Source: Pterois miles | Lineage: Eukaryota; Chordata; Actinopteri; Perciformes; Scorpaenidae | DNA length: 64,000 bases | Direction: 5' to 3' | NCBI GenBank assembly: GCA_947000775.1 | Contig: CAMQGK010000567.1 | Span: forward strand, 4,841,001-4,905,000 | Part shown: positions 1 through 24,488 of the stretch, one piece after another | How positions within the stretch are numbered: the first letter of the stretch is position 1 | Layout: each line of letters begins with the position of its first letter | Program-made: the position numbers and the translations under genes | Notes under the pieces: generated by a model | Databases searched by the model: none | The model's input: only the letters and a program-made list of their open reading frames with translations | Told to the model about the DNA's origin: nothing

Positions 1-1082
1 TTAAACTGTTAAGTGCATGAGTTCTTCATGAATGAAAACATTCTCAGTGCTTTTCAGTTGTATTTCTAAGTATTCAGTTCACACAGGAGTATAAAACAAC
101 AGGCTTTACTACCAGAAAACGTGCTGTCATGATATACTCTACATCGTTATTGAGATATGAAATGATATCAGGATAGAGGTTTTTGGCCCAGCTCTAAACT
201 AGCAGATCCATTTTCTCCAGAAGTGGAACCACAAAGTATTGAAACTGTCTCAGTTTCATGTAGAGAAACCCCCACGGTACAGCTGTGGGAAACTAGCGAA
301 TGCGAGGGAGGAACGGAGAATGTAAAAAAAAAAGTCTTTACTTACTCATAGACCTGCCTCTGATGAGCTGCACTTGTGGCCTTCGTCTTGATTTAGCACT
401 CTAGTTTTCATTCATCCTCCTTTCTGCAAGTGAAAAGATTTATACTCTTTTATGCTCAAATACAGAGTCTGGTGTGCAGCATTATATCCCCAACAATGTG
501 GATATGGTTCACTGGTAGTGGTAAAGATTGGGGTTGAAAAATAAAATGCACAGTGCCTCGTTGTTTTTCCTGTTTCCCAGTTTTATCTCATAGTCTAATC
601 CAGTGTCCTTGTAGGAAAGGTCAGCGGCATTCCTTAACTGTTACATAGCTCGAAGGCGGGAGGCAGAGGGGACGTGTGCTGTAGGAAGAAACGACTGCTG
701 AAAACTGTCTGCAACGTAGAGCTGCGACGCATCAAATCCATTTTGAACAGCGACAAATTGCGACGCTGAATTTCAAATTGTGAACATGAAACTGATTTCA
801 GACTTAAGTCAACTAATAAATAGGGAGTGAACTTGTATGACTCACTCACAATCAAACTACCAACTTCTCTGTACTTGTTTTATGAAGTGTATCAACCTGG
901 ACCTGTCTGAAAGCCTCTAAATCATTATTATTATTATTATGACACTACAGAGTTTTGTGAGTTATATGGCTCAGTGGTCAGTGACATGAATAGATCACCT
1001 CACCATTTTCTGTTAGCCACCAACCTTTATAGGTGATTTATGAAAGAGGTGAAAATATTACTCTTTAAGTTGTTTTTTTTGG
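1..1082. other. No gene seen; probable intron of the tetraspanin gene
   Basis: I found no coding exon here. The tetraspanin exons further right lack the part encoding the first two membrane segments, so this stretch is probably intron of that gene. Short open frames (for example minus strand 634-855) have no splice context or family resemblance. Confidence 0.4.
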
Positions 1083-1084
1083 GT

Positions 1085-1681
1085 TATCAATCAATTGAAA
1101 TATTTAATTGTGATTAATTGAATGATTGTCTGTAGTTAATCGTGATTAATCACAAATTTAATTATCTGCTCAAAATGTACCGCAAAGGGAGATTTGTCAG
1201 GTATTTAACACTCTTATCAACATGGGCTACGGTATATACTGTATATTTATTATTGGAAATTAATTAACAACACAAAACAATGCCAGATTTGGCCAGAAAC
1301 CCTCACAGGTACTGCATTTAGCATAAAAAAACATGCTCAAATCATAACACGGCAAACTCAACCCTACAGCTGTCAGTGTGCTGACTTGACTATGATTTGC
1401 CCAAAAAATGTGATTAAAGGGGAGACTCGTGGGAATCCACAGATCTACGTATCTTGAGGTCAGAGGTCAAGGGACCTCTTGCCTCTTGCTCTTGGCTATG
1501 ACAGTTTTTCCTCACCGAACTTCAGGTAAAGCGTGGAGCCTTATTTAACCTCCTTTGCGACAAGCTAGTGCGACATGGTTGGTACCAGTAGATTCCTGAG
1601 CCTGCTACAACCTAAACATCACAAGGTGCTTTAATGTGTCAATGAAATTAGTGGCGTCAAAACAAACTTGTGTTTTGACAT
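1085..1681 (+). repeat. MITE-like dispersed element, family A (copy 1)
   Basis: This is a roughly 600-bp element found at least seven times in the window. Recognisable pieces are a 5' end rich in ATTAATTG-type sequence, a block reading AAAGGGAGATTTGTCA, a GAGGTCAGAGGTCAAGGGAC block, and a 3' end with ATTAGTGGCGT. This copy has degraded ends. It sits just before the first visible tetraspanin exon. Confidence 0.7.
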
Positions 1682-1794
1682 TTTATGAAGTGGAATGCAT
1701 AGTAGTGGGTACGGTGTTGTCCTGTGTGTTTATCACTGTATTAACTCATGCCATTGAGATAATTAAGTTTAATGACCTTATCTTCTCCTTTCAG

Positions 1795-4700
1795 TTCTCT
1801 GTCCTTCTGGCCCTCCTGGTGGTGGCGCTAGTTGCTGTTGGAGTGCTTGCTTACACCAAAAGGGAAGCGGTAAGAGGAAAGGGAAGAGGAGGGGAGGGAC
1901 AAAAAATAGGATGAGAAATAGTCCAAAATAAAATCATAAAAAAGTAAATACCCTATATATTCTGATCATAATATTTTGTTTATTATCAAGGTTGGATCAA
2001 CGTTTGCGGAGTTCTACATCAGCATGTACGGCCTGTATGCGACTAACAAAGGAGACCCGGTCATTGGCACCACTCTCACATTCATCCACAAGACGGTAAG
2101 CACAGACTCTGTTACATCCCCCCTATATAGGGGTCTAGTGATGGCGTACTTTTTGTGGGAAGTTAGCATCACCCTGGTTTCCTCGACAAAAAGCCAAGGG
2201 GATTTTAATGTAGGGTTTTGGGTTATTGCAGAAAATAAGCTCAAACGTTTGTGATACTTAACCGTTTTGCTCAGCAAGGTAATCTTCACAAACGAACACT
2301 ACTTTTATGATTTTTGACGTGCAAAACACAAGTGTTAGGCTATATATGAGGTACACCACGGTCGCATGAGCATGAATAAACACATGATGTTTTGTAGTTT
2401 CATTTAACCACTTGTTAGCAGACACCTTTTTTAAGACCCATAAAGGCGACTGGGGAACAAAACGATAAAATCTCCTCCGCTTGTGTTAACCACAGACTTT
2501 ATTTCAGGCATCTTAAACCCACTGACTTTGAGTGGGTTTGACTGTATAATGTGTTTATTTACAGCAGCGGCTAGTTGATTCAGAGTATCTTTGACTTTAC
2601 TGTTGTTTTAGCAACAGGTGCTAACTGGCTAAACCTGGTAGCAGCTGTTGAGCCTGATAATTTAGGAGGCAGGGAGGCATGGTGAAAGTGCTGAGTTTTT
2701 TATTTCATAATTACTAAGGCTGTCAATTAATAAAAATATTTAAACATGATTAATTGAGTGTTCACCATCATAATTAGTCCCTTTATTTATTTGATCAAAA
2801 TGTACCCTAAAGGGAGATTTGTCAAGTATTTAACACTCTTATCAACATGGGAGTGGGCAAATATGCCGCTTTATGCAAATGTATGTATATATATTTATTA
2901 TTGGAAAATAATTAATGCAAACTAATGTTGTCCAGAAAACCTCACAAGTACTGAATGTATCATAAAAAATATGCTCAAATCATAACATGGCAAACAGTGC
3001 GCGTATTTGACTACGACTACTTCAAACTGCATGCGGTGGGTACCCATAGAACCCATTTACATTCACATATCTAGAGGTCAGAGGTCAACAGACCTCTTTT
3101 AAAATGGCCATGACAGTTTTTCCTCGCCAAAGCTTTGTGTAACTTTGGAGCGTTATTTAACCTTCTACCTTCCTTCCTTCCTAGCTTTAAAAATGCGCTT
3201 TCTATAACCTCCAAAAGATGGATTGTGTTAATGCGTTAAAGAAATTAGTGGCGTTAAAACAAATTTGCATTAACGCATTATCACGTTAATTTTAACAGCC
3301 CTAATAATTACTCATTTTTTATTTAATATTTTACACTTTGGGGCTCCATACTGATGATTTAAAGTGATATATCAAAACTGGTTATTAATTTTGAGTGTGT
3401 TCTTAATCTCTCTCCTCTGTAGCTTCACTGCTGTGGAGTAACAGGGATGCAGCTGGTAGACCTGGCTGCAAACACCTGTCCCAAACCAAATGGATTTTTT
3501 GAACACTTGAAGATGGATGTAAGTTGGTGCCAAGAGACAAATCTGTTCTAATGTGTTAACACTTGTATGGTTTTGAGTTCATCTTTGCATTATCTGTGTT
3601 CACTCAAGACTGTAGTACGATGTAGGATGACCCCTCTTCTTGTTCCTACTACTGGAAACTGAACTGCTGTAGACTCTGGGTCAGCTATCGTATAGAGGAT
3701 GTTAACAGTTTCTACTGTCGTCGTACAGACTTGTCCTGGGATCATCCTAAACTTCTTCGAGAGTAAAGCACCGCTGGTGATGGGCGGGTTTGTTGGAACT
3801 GGAGCTCTTTTGGTAAGCAAATGTATTGCACGTTGCACATTTCTACACTTAAACGCAGTTAGGGAAGTTAATGTTTCGGCTAAAATACGCTGGTGGAAGG
3901 AAAATGTACCCATAAATCATTCATGTACATGATTATATTTACAAATATCACTCTTTTCATTGCTATTTTGTATTTAGAATCAAATGTATGTACAGTAGAT
4001 GCTACCGAACTGTGTACAGCCACCACATCAGGCAGCCAATCAGCAGCCAGATACAGATCATTTGCTTCGTTGTTTTGATTGGCTCGTAGATAAAGCACAG
4101 TGGACTGACACTGAGGCAACGTGTTGTCCTCAAAAAACATTATCTGGAGGCGTTTTCCTATTCTACATTCAAATATTTTATATCAATTACTCATAATTTT
4201 GAGTCTTTATCATAAAAAAACAAAATTAAACGTTTCTTTTAAATGTTATGAATTAAAATATGTAAATGTAACGATATATACAAAACCTAAAATATATACA
4301 AACACCTTGATTGCTAATTCGATTATTAACTAGACTTCGAGTCTACAGCTATGCTAGCAGCTCTGAGAGACTGGAAGCACAGTAGCTGTGCTTTGAGCTA
4401 AATGCTAATGCTAATATGGCCACAGTGACAATGCTAACATTCAAGTGTTTGACCAGTGTAATTGTCAGGTTTATTATTTTATTTTAGCCTGTTAGCAAGA
4501 CCTGTCACTAAAATCACCAAAGTCATAAGATTCATCCTCACATCCATCCACACTAAAATGATGACCACGGTAAACATTATACCTGCTTCGCATTAGCATA
4601 TCGACGTCATTGTGCATGTTAGCATTCTGACATTAGCATTTAGCTTTTTTTATTTATATCATTCTGTAGCTTCACAGTGGTGTTCCTTATGTATTCAAAT

Positions 4701-7700
4701 CCGAATATTCAGATTTTAAATATGTATGTTTTAGCGACAAAATGCCCTTTTTTCTGGTTTCTGCATGATGATGATGCTACAGACAGCACTGTACATCCTT
4801 ACAGTCAGTGTATTACATACAGTAATAACACAACAAACACTAAACAGTGGTTGCAGCATTAGACCAGAAACTCCCATGTTTTTTTGAATGTAGTCTGGTG
4901 GCTTTGAAGACAATGATATAAGGGTTCAGTTCCCCGTTGGAAAGGGCTGTCTGACGGCAAGGTAAAATGGTGATATATCTTTAAAATAGCATAAACTGCG
5001 ACTGATTTTTTTAGGTCCACAGCTGCTGTTTTATCGCTCTCTTCAAAGCCACCAGACTGCATTCACAAAAACAGTCATTTTACCTCACAGATCACTGGAG
5101 TCTTTGTACCACCCCGCTTCAAAAAGTCAAAACTAACCCTTTCAGTTATTTTCAGACTTAGCATAGCTAAAGTTGACTCAGCTAGTTCTAGCGTTCACAT
5201 TATTCATAACCTTATTGATTAGCTTACTTTATTACATCAACGCAGATGGACCTACCCTTTATATACAGTCTCATAGCAGCTAACATGGCTGTAGACTGTT
5301 AGTCTTATAAGTGAAACCATTCTCAACTCTTCCTGATCACGGTATGTAAAGCACTTTGAAAACTGTCATCCCTAAAAACAAAAACAATGAGAATATTAAT
5401 ATTGTATTATTGATACACGTTCACTGCATACAGCACAGTACATAATGTAAGACTTATCTAGCGTTTTAAGTAGCATTAAATTACAGTCAGATCTGACGTG
5501 ATGTGGGAACTGATTCCTCCTCGTCCCCACATCGTGGGTGAAAACACCCGTTTGGTTTCTCGTTAATAGATTAGCTTAGTTTTGACTTCTGCTCTTGTTG
5601 TTCATAAAGGTAATGACCATGTTCTAATCAGTCTACTCCCCTCTGTTTGTCTTAATCAATACTCCCGTCCTCCCCCGTCTTGCTTTAAAAAACCAAACAT
5701 TTTTTCCTTCCTTTTTGCTTCATTCTCCCCATCGTTGGTTCCCAAAGATCATAGCTCTGATTTGCAGCACAACCCTCAGTAAAAAGATCCGTCAGTCCAC
5801 CTCATCCCCTCAGTACATCATCCTGACTCACACCACTTCTGTCCTGGCTGACCCTCAACCATCTCAGCATGAACTGGCCTCCACCTCCCCCCCCCACCCC
5901 GACCAGGACCCGGTCGTCTTCACACCTCTTTCTGTGGCCAGCATCCCTGTGGCTCAGGCTTAGTGCGTTCTTGCATGTTTTTACTCTCGCTGTCATGCTG
6001 TCTTGATTTTATTCCACTACGCTCTGGCATAGAGAATACACATTTCACATTTTTATTAAGGCTGTCAGTTGATTAAAATAATTGTCCATGATTGTGATTA
6101 ACTGCAAATTAATGGCATTATTTATTCATCCATCCATCCATTGTCAACCGCTTATCCCATTAAGGGTCGCGGGGGGGCTGGAGCCGATCCCACCTGGCAT
6201 CGGGCGAAGGCGGGGTTCACCCTGGACAGGTCGCCAGTCCATCGCAGGGCACATAGAGACAGACAACATATAGACAGACAACCATTCACGCTCACATCCA
6301 CACCTACGGGCAATTTAGAGTCATCAATTAACCTAAACAGCATGTCTTTGGACTGTGAGAGGAAGCCGGAGTACCCGGAGAAAACCCACGCTTACACGGG
6401 GAGAACATGCAAACTCCACACAGAAGAGTCCCAAGTCGGAATCGAACCTGCGACCCTCTTGCTGTGAGGCGAGAGTGCTAACCACTGCATCACTGTGTAG
6501 CCCTGGCATTATTTAATCAATTCAAAATGTACCTTAAAGGGAGATTTGTCAAGTATTTAATACTCTCATCAACAGTTCACAAATATGCTGCTTTATGCAG
6601 AAATCAACTAACAGCACAAAACAGTGGCCAATATTGTCTAGAATCCCTCACAGGTACTACATGTAGCAGAAAAAATACTCAATCCATCGTCACTCTCGCT
6701 TTAAAACTGATGCCGCTACAAGCTAAAGATCCCAAGTTGCGTTAAAACAAATTTGCGTCATCGCGTTAACTTTGACAGCCTTCATTTTTAAACCATTATC
6801 TTCTCTGCGTGGTTACTGAAAAGTGTCTCCCTTTTAAAAAGGAAAAAAATCCGCCCTAAAAGACAATAACAACAACACTCCATCTACTGGAACTGTTGTG
6901 TTGTTGGTGTATTTTTTTCTTTAATATTTTTTATACTTTGTATGTTTGCGGACATTTTCAACAATCCTGCAAAACTAAACTACGTTCTCCTCCACTAACG
7001 TCTCCAACTACCTGGAAATTAGTTTCTTGTTGTCCCACCAGTGAAGGACGACGCTTCCTCCGTCTCCCCAGCACATCATTTCAAACTCCTTTTTCATATT
7101 TAAGCTGTAACAGGGCTGTCAGTCGATTCAAATATTAAATCATGATAAACCACGATTGTCCATAGTTAATCACATTTTTTATCTGTTCAAAATGTAGCTT
7201 AAAGGGAGATTTCTCAAGTATGTAATAGTATCAATTAACAATTTTGTCCAGAAAACCAAACAAGTACTGCATTTAGCATAAAAATGTGATTATGACTCGC
7301 CCCGAACTGCATGTGATTATCATAAAGTGGGCATGTCTGTAAAGGGGAGACTGGTGGGTACCCAGAGAACCCATTTACATTCACATATCTTGAGGTCAAA
7401 GGTCAAGGGACCCCTTTGAAAATGGCCATGTCAGTTTTTTCTCACCAAAATTTATCTTAAGTTTGGAGCGTTATTTAGCCTCCTTTGTGACAAGCTAGTA
7501 TGACATGGTTGGTACCATTGTACTTGTTTCTAGTTGTATATGATAGCAGTATCTCTACTCAAACTTTGAGCCTGATCTCTCTCACTCATCGTCAACCACA
7601 TATCTGGGGTCGAGTCGTTGGGGCAACAGCTCCAGCATGGGACCCCAAACTTCACTCATCCTGGCCACATTAACCAGCTCTGACTGGGGGATCCTAAAGT

Positions 7701-8414
7701 GTTTCCAGGCCAGTGTGGAGATCTAATTCTCCCCCTAGTCCTGGGTCTTTCCCGGGGTCCCCTCCCAGCTGGTCGTGCCTGGAACACCTCCCTAGAGGGG
7801 TTGCATCCTCACCAGATGCCCGAACCACCTCAACTGGCTCCTTTCTACACAAGGGAGCAGCGTCTCTACTCCTAGTCCTTCACAGATGGCCGAGTTTCTC
7901 ACCCTATCTCTAACGGAGACGCCAGCCACCCTCCTGAGAAAACCCATTTCGACCGCTTGTACCCACGATCTAGTTCTTTCAGTTTTGCCGCTTTGAGCCT
8001 GCTTCAACTTAACAAACACAAGTAGCGTTAATGTGTTAAAGCAATTAGTGGTGCTAAAACAAATCTGCATTAACGCCTTATTATCGTGTTAACTATGACA
8101 GCCCTAATCTGTATAGCTACAGTTAAAGAACACAAATCTACTCAGTTCATTTTGCCTTTTTTTAATTTCACACAAGCCTCTTTTTGCCTGGCTGCATGCA
8201 AATTGATAGCATGGGCTGGTACCTCTCTCGCACTAACTCATTCAGTGGCTGGTTTAATCCTGGAGGATTCTTTGTCCCATCCCTGCTCTTTACTTCCCCT
8301 CCTCCTTCTGTGTCTGCATGACAGATTACCGCCCTGGTCTGCGCCATTGTCCTCCTGCAACAGACCAAGAGAAGCCAGCAGGAGATCACTGCGTACTATT
8401 CTGCTGTGTACTAA
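1795..8414 (+). CDS. CD9-like tetraspanin, 3' part (5' exons outside window)
   Basis: Coding exons: 1795-1869, 1991-2095, 3423-3518, 3729-3812 and 8325-8414, all in phase 0 with AG acceptors and GT donors. Together they encode 149 residues plus a stop codon (TAA 8412-8414). Exon 1795-1869 is the third membrane segment and has the 75-nt length typical of tetraspanins. Exons 2 to 4 give the large extracellular loop, with the family's LHCCGVTG (Cys-Cys-Gly) motif, then NTCPK and DTCPG cysteines. Exon 3729-3812 starts the fourth membrane segment (VMGGFVGTGALL) and the last exon finishes it, followed by a short cytosolic tail ending in SAVY. Loop cysteine spacing and the CPK...CP pattern resemble CD9/CD81/TSPAN2 rather than long-loop tetraspanins. 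Members organise membrane microdomains with integrins and Ig-family partners. Membrane segments 1 and 2 are missing and must lie left of the window. The last intron (4.5 kb) is swollen by repeats. The exact orthologue (cd9 or a relative) is not certain. Confidence 0.82.
2716..3303 (+). mobile_element. MITE family A (copy 2) with visible target-site duplication
   Basis: Ends read AAGGCTGTCA at the left and AACAGCCCT at the right, an imperfect terminal inverted repeat. It is flanked by ATAATTACT at 2707-2715 and 3304-3312. An 8-9 bp duplication fits a hAT-type non-autonomous transposon (inference). It lies in a tetraspanin intron. Confidence 0.75.
4886..5064. repeat. Foldback (inverted-arm) repeat
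   Basis: Arms at 4886-4910 and 5040-5064 are inverted copies that agree at 24 of 25 positions by eye (AGTCTGGTGGCTTTGAAGA core). About 130 bp separate them. It is probably the core of a MITE inside the last tetraspanin intron. Confidence 0.7.
6058..6782 (+). mobile_element. MITE family A (copy 3), interrupted by a SINE
   Basis: The left end AAGGCTGTCAGTTGATT and right end TTTGACAGCC match family A. The middle is split by a SINE at about 6125-6503. The repeated GGCATTATTTA on both sides of the insert (6114-6124 and about 6504-6514) is the SINE's target-site duplication, so the SINE came later. Confidence 0.75.
6125..6503 (-). mobile_element. tRNA-derived SINE, antisense, nested in a MITE
   Basis: On the minus strand the head contains a tRNA-like promoter: an A-box-like stretch (GTGGTTAGCACTC) and a B box (GGTTCGATTCC). 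A conserved body (GGAGTTTGCATGTTCTCCCC) follows, with a (GGAT)n tail, seen on the plus strand as CATCCATCCATCC at 6128. It has an 11-bp target-site duplication. A decayed relative is at 21855-22035. Confidence 0.75.
7112..8105 (+). mobile_element. MITE family A (copy 4), interrupted by a LINE fragment
   Basis: The left end is AGGGCTGTCA (7112-7121) and the right end is TATGACAGCCCT (ending 8105), an inverted pair. The internal family A blocks are present, but 7586-7985 is foreign LINE sequence. The element ends about 220 bp before the last tetraspanin exon. Confidence 0.75.
7586..7985 (-). mobile_element. 3' fragment of a non-LTR retrotransposon (LINE), antisense
   Basis: The minus strand encodes a broken piece of the C-terminal region typical of fish LINE reverse-transcriptase ORFs, with FLRRVAGVS and SQLRWFGHLVRM. 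A relative lies in the other orientation at about 43255-43870. It is 5'-truncated, as usual for LINEs. Confidence 0.7.
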
Positions 8415-8490
8415 CAAGAGGATTCAACGTTTACCCTCCTCTGCGTCATCGACGACGAAGACCATCGCTAGAATTCGGGCTCAACCAGCA

Positions 8491-8496
8491 AATAAA
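8491..8496 (+). promoter_or_regulatory. Poly(A) signal AATAAA of the tetraspanin gene
   Basis: Canonical AATAAA 77 nt after the tetraspanin stop codon, giving a short 3' UTR. Use of this site is inferred from position only. Confidence 0.5.
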
Positions 8497-9297
8497 TGTT
8501 TACAGCTTTATCTGTATGTGAACCCCTGATCACAATAGTTTTATAACTGAAATTTTATTTTATATCTTAAAACATCACACTGTGCTAATAATTGAGCAGA
8601 AGAAAAAAACTGACAACCAGCAACATTTTGTGATTTTTTTTTCTTAAATCGTGCAGTAACTCTTATAATCAGCCATTATTCATTTAGCTAGAAACTGTCA
8701 CAGCTAGACTGCAAATGCGCTCTGGCCTGACAGGCCTCTACATCATCGTGGGCATACGATAAGTAATCTGACATGTTGTGTAATAAACTGCATTAGGAAG
8801 AGAATGGGAGCCTTTTTGTTTAAATTGAACTTGCGGGTGTCTGTTACACATATTAGCTGTTATGTTAATAAGCAGTGTTTTGTGTGTTTGCCTGTTTCAT
8901 GTGGAAGATTTAAAAACTCACTGAGCCACTGGCAGAAATCACTGAATTAATGTAAATGCAAAAGGGATCTTTAATAATGTTTAAGCCTTTCAAGTGTTTT
9001 AAGTTAGGTCACATGATTGCATTAACACCTTGAAATGTGAGCTTCACTTTACCGTCATTTTCTCCTTACTGTTAATTCTGTTTTATATTATAGAGGCGTT
9101 ATGTTACAGTAATTTTTCCTTTGCTGTAGTTTTGCAAAAATTGTATTGCATTTTATTTCAAGGACCTTCTTCAGTGTGACAAATGTTCCTTAGTCATCAG
9201 GTACTGTTTGAGGCTGTTATGCTGACTGTTTAAAGTGGCACGCTTTAGAGCGGCCTTCCTGTAAATACTGCTCTGATACAGAGGGAACACTTTGCCA

Positions 9298-10248
9298 TTA
9301 AAGGATAACTTTGGTATTTTTCAACCTTATTTTCACATGTTTTTGTGTCTAAGGGACTAATAGACAATTTCTGAATTTGGTCCAGTATTTAGTGAGAATG
9401 CTGCAGCTGTAAACAAGCTGTCATGTAATCATTTGGGGGCAAGCTGGCACCATCGCTTTATGGTCACTAAAAGTACTTGTTTTTGACAGACAGGCTCAGA
9501 TTATTATTAGAAGAAGAAGAAGAAGGAGAGATGAAGATCTTGATAAGTCCCATAATGGGGAAAGTCATTTTACACTCTGTTAAAAAGTAATAATAAAAAA
9601 TAATATTAATGGAGAAATTAGAGTGATGGGGTCTAAAACAAATTGGGGGTTTTTTTCTTTCTAGGGACGAAGCCAAAAAAGAAAAATCACCTCCCCTAAC
9701 AAATTTAAATCAAATTTTTTTTGAAATAAAGACCCTTTCCAAGCCAACTCCCTACAGACTGAGCTACTGCCGCCCACTGAGCTACTGTCTGATAACATAA
9801 TGGAAAGACATCCAAGCCTTGCGCCTCTTCCTCAATGTCGAAATCATTTAAATAGTCAGCCAGGACACTGAAAATCTTATAGATTAGCTCTGCTTTCGGT
9901 ACTCCCAACACAACAAACTGACAACTGTGTCCTCTCTCACTCACATTTCCACCATGGTCTACCAGCAACTAGTCACATGACAATGACAAACAGAAAGCAA
10001 AACATAAGGAAAATGTTTTGTCTGTAGGGTTCTTTCCATAATGCTGTCAGTCACTTATAATAACAATCAGAGCCTGTCAGTGGCAAAAACAAAAACTTTT
10101 AGTTGATGTAAATGACGGCGCCAGGTTGCCCCAATGGGATTACATTACAGCTTGTTTAGCAGCTCTCCCTCAATACTGGACCAAATTCAAAAAAGGATGT
10201 CCCCATTAGTCACAAAAACACAGGAAAATAGATAGAGTTATCCTTTAG
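9298..10248. mobile_element. Foldback MITE with long inverted ends
   Basis: The left end TTAAAGGATAACTTTGG is mirrored by GAGTTATCCTTTA at the right (to 10248). Inner blocks are also mirrored: GGACTAATAGACAATTTCTG against the inverted ATTAGTC / GGACCAAATTC region, and the AAACAAGCTGT block against ACAGCTTGTTTA. It fills most of the space between the two convergent genes. Confidence 0.7.
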
Positions 10249-10506
10249 CAGACGTTATAGTTAAACTTTGTCATTCCCTCGTGTGAAAAGCTTCATGCCA
10301 AAATCTTCTGTGACCAAATAGAAAGAACAGAATTGCATTGTGTGTTTTCTTTCTTTGCACTACTAACTTCTGCATTGCACTATATTGTTTTTACATTCAC
10401 AAGATTTAAAATAAATATTCCACCGAGGGATTGTCCCCTCCTCTTCACAAGACGCGATTTGGTTATTTCCATGAAACAAAACAAGAGTTCAGTTGTGTGT
10501 AAGTGT

Positions 10507-22955
<12,449 letters not shown>

Positions 22956-23013
22956 TTCAAATGAGAGTTTCTCTCCGTGCACCTAAACAAGGACCGAGTG
23001 CAGAGCAGCAGTG

Positions 23014-23054
23014 TTTTAGTAGACTTCCTGCCAACACACCTGCTCACTAATTGG
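23014..23054 (-). promoter_or_regulatory. Candidate core promoter of the ZP gene
   Basis: Reading towards the gene on the minus strand: an inverted CCAAT box (ATTGG on the plus strand, about 23050), an E-box CAGGTG (23037-23042), then a TATA-like TACTAAAA (23014-23021). The TATA-like box is about 60 nt before the ATG, implying a 5' UTR of roughly 30 nt. E-boxes near the start site are known regulatory sites (FIGLA) in vertebrate egg-coat ZP genes. Function here is inferred. Confidence 0.4.
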
Positions 23055-24205
23055 CCTTAATGAGCCAGACGGCGCCTGCGCAGTGGGAAGGATTATTAGT
23101 CCAACTGATCTGCATGTCAAATGCATTACTTTAATATTGAAGGTTTTAAATTATTTAATTTGAGCATGCACTTTATGCTACTTTATACTGTTCTATAGAG
23201 GGAAATATTAAACTTTTTACCCTACTGCACTTATCTGGCAGAGTTTTAAGATTTTTTAAATAGAAATGAGAATCAAAACGCAGTGCATTGTTACAGATTA
23301 AATCAGTCTGGTTGGGGCTCGTTGTCTTGTTTCCGATGTCTGTGAGCTGTAAAAAGCAAAAAATTACACAAAAGTCATCAACAAAAACATGACTATAGAT
23401 TTGTTGACTCCTCAGATCTATTTTGTTTTTGTGTGCCCAGCTAGCTCCACCTGGATCAGCTATAATCAATCATCATCAATATTAACAAGCTCATAATGTA
23501 AAACATAGCAATATGGTCCTTTACTTAGGTAGGATTTTGAAGAGCAGTGAGTAAGGCCTGTTAAAAACTTTTAACATAATCTACTTTTCTGTCCACTGGA
23601 GGGCGGTACTACATTGTCAGCTACTGTAGAGTCATTTTCACTGCTACATTCATGTAGACTCATCCACACACACACGTTATTCAATAAATATCTATCTGAA
23701 AATAACTTGTTTTCCATCTTAACACTATTAACCATAATGAATAATTGAATTAGTCTTAAAAAAGGACATTTACACAAGCATTAAAGGGAGGTTTGGTAAA
23801 GACTTAAAAACATTTTTTGTTATATTAATTGAAATTCTCATTACTTCTTGACAGCAATCAATAAATCAAACACTCTGATGAAAGAAATATCCGTTATCCG
23901 TGGCTGACTGTAATAAACTACCTGTCTACCTGCACGCACTCTGCCTGTGCACCCATTGAGCATCACCAAAGAATTAACAATAGTCATGTTTGCCGTTCAT
24001 GTTCAATATGATATAATTATGTTCATAATGGTAATTGTGGGGGAGTGGCTTCAGAGGGAGGTCTGGAGCGATGTACTGTCGGTGCTGCAGACTTGCAGGA
24101 AAAGAATTGGCAACACTGGGCTGTGTTTTTTTGTCTGGATCATTTTTAAAAATCTAGTGTGCACTCACTAGTTTCTAAATCGCCCACCGTGCCTTTAACT
24201 CAAAT

Positions 24206-24488
24206 ATGTGTAAGCCCCTTCGGGACAGCAGTTGCTCAGTCTGTGGGGACTTGGCTTGGGAACCGAAGGGTCGCAGGTTCAAGCCCCCACATGGGCCAAG
24301 AACTGAGTCTGAACTGTTTTCCCTGAGCGAACCCCCAACGGCTCGGGGGGCCTGTCAGAGGCAGCCCCCTCGCTCTGACATCTCTCTTTTAATGCATGTA
24401 TACAGGTCCTGTTTGTGCGTACTGTGTAAAAAATAACAACAGTGAACACATTGAATTTCCCTGAGGGGATCAATAAAGTCTGCTGTCT
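24206..24488 (+). mobile_element. Diverged tRNA-derived SINE
   Basis: The tRNA-like head has an A-box region (GTTGCTCAGTCTGTGGGG) and a B box (GGTTCAAGCC), then the same body as the 27157 and 49315 copies (CAGCCCCCTCGCTCTGACAT) and the tail ATCAATAAAGTCTG. It carries an internal deletion relative to them. Confidence 0.75.

Noticed and set aside
1636..1914. 92-residue frame as the true start of the tetraspanin gene
   Set aside because: Its first half lies in MITE-derived and intron sequence. A clean acceptor at 1794 starts the 75-nt exon expected for the third membrane segment.
9705..9968. 87-residue minus-strand frame
   Set aside because: It lies wholly inside the foldback MITE at 9298-10248 and has no recognisable domain.
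22956..22982. Upstream start for the ZP protein
   Set aside because: The first codon of the longer frame is GTG. The first ATG is at 22953-22955 and is followed by a good signal peptide.
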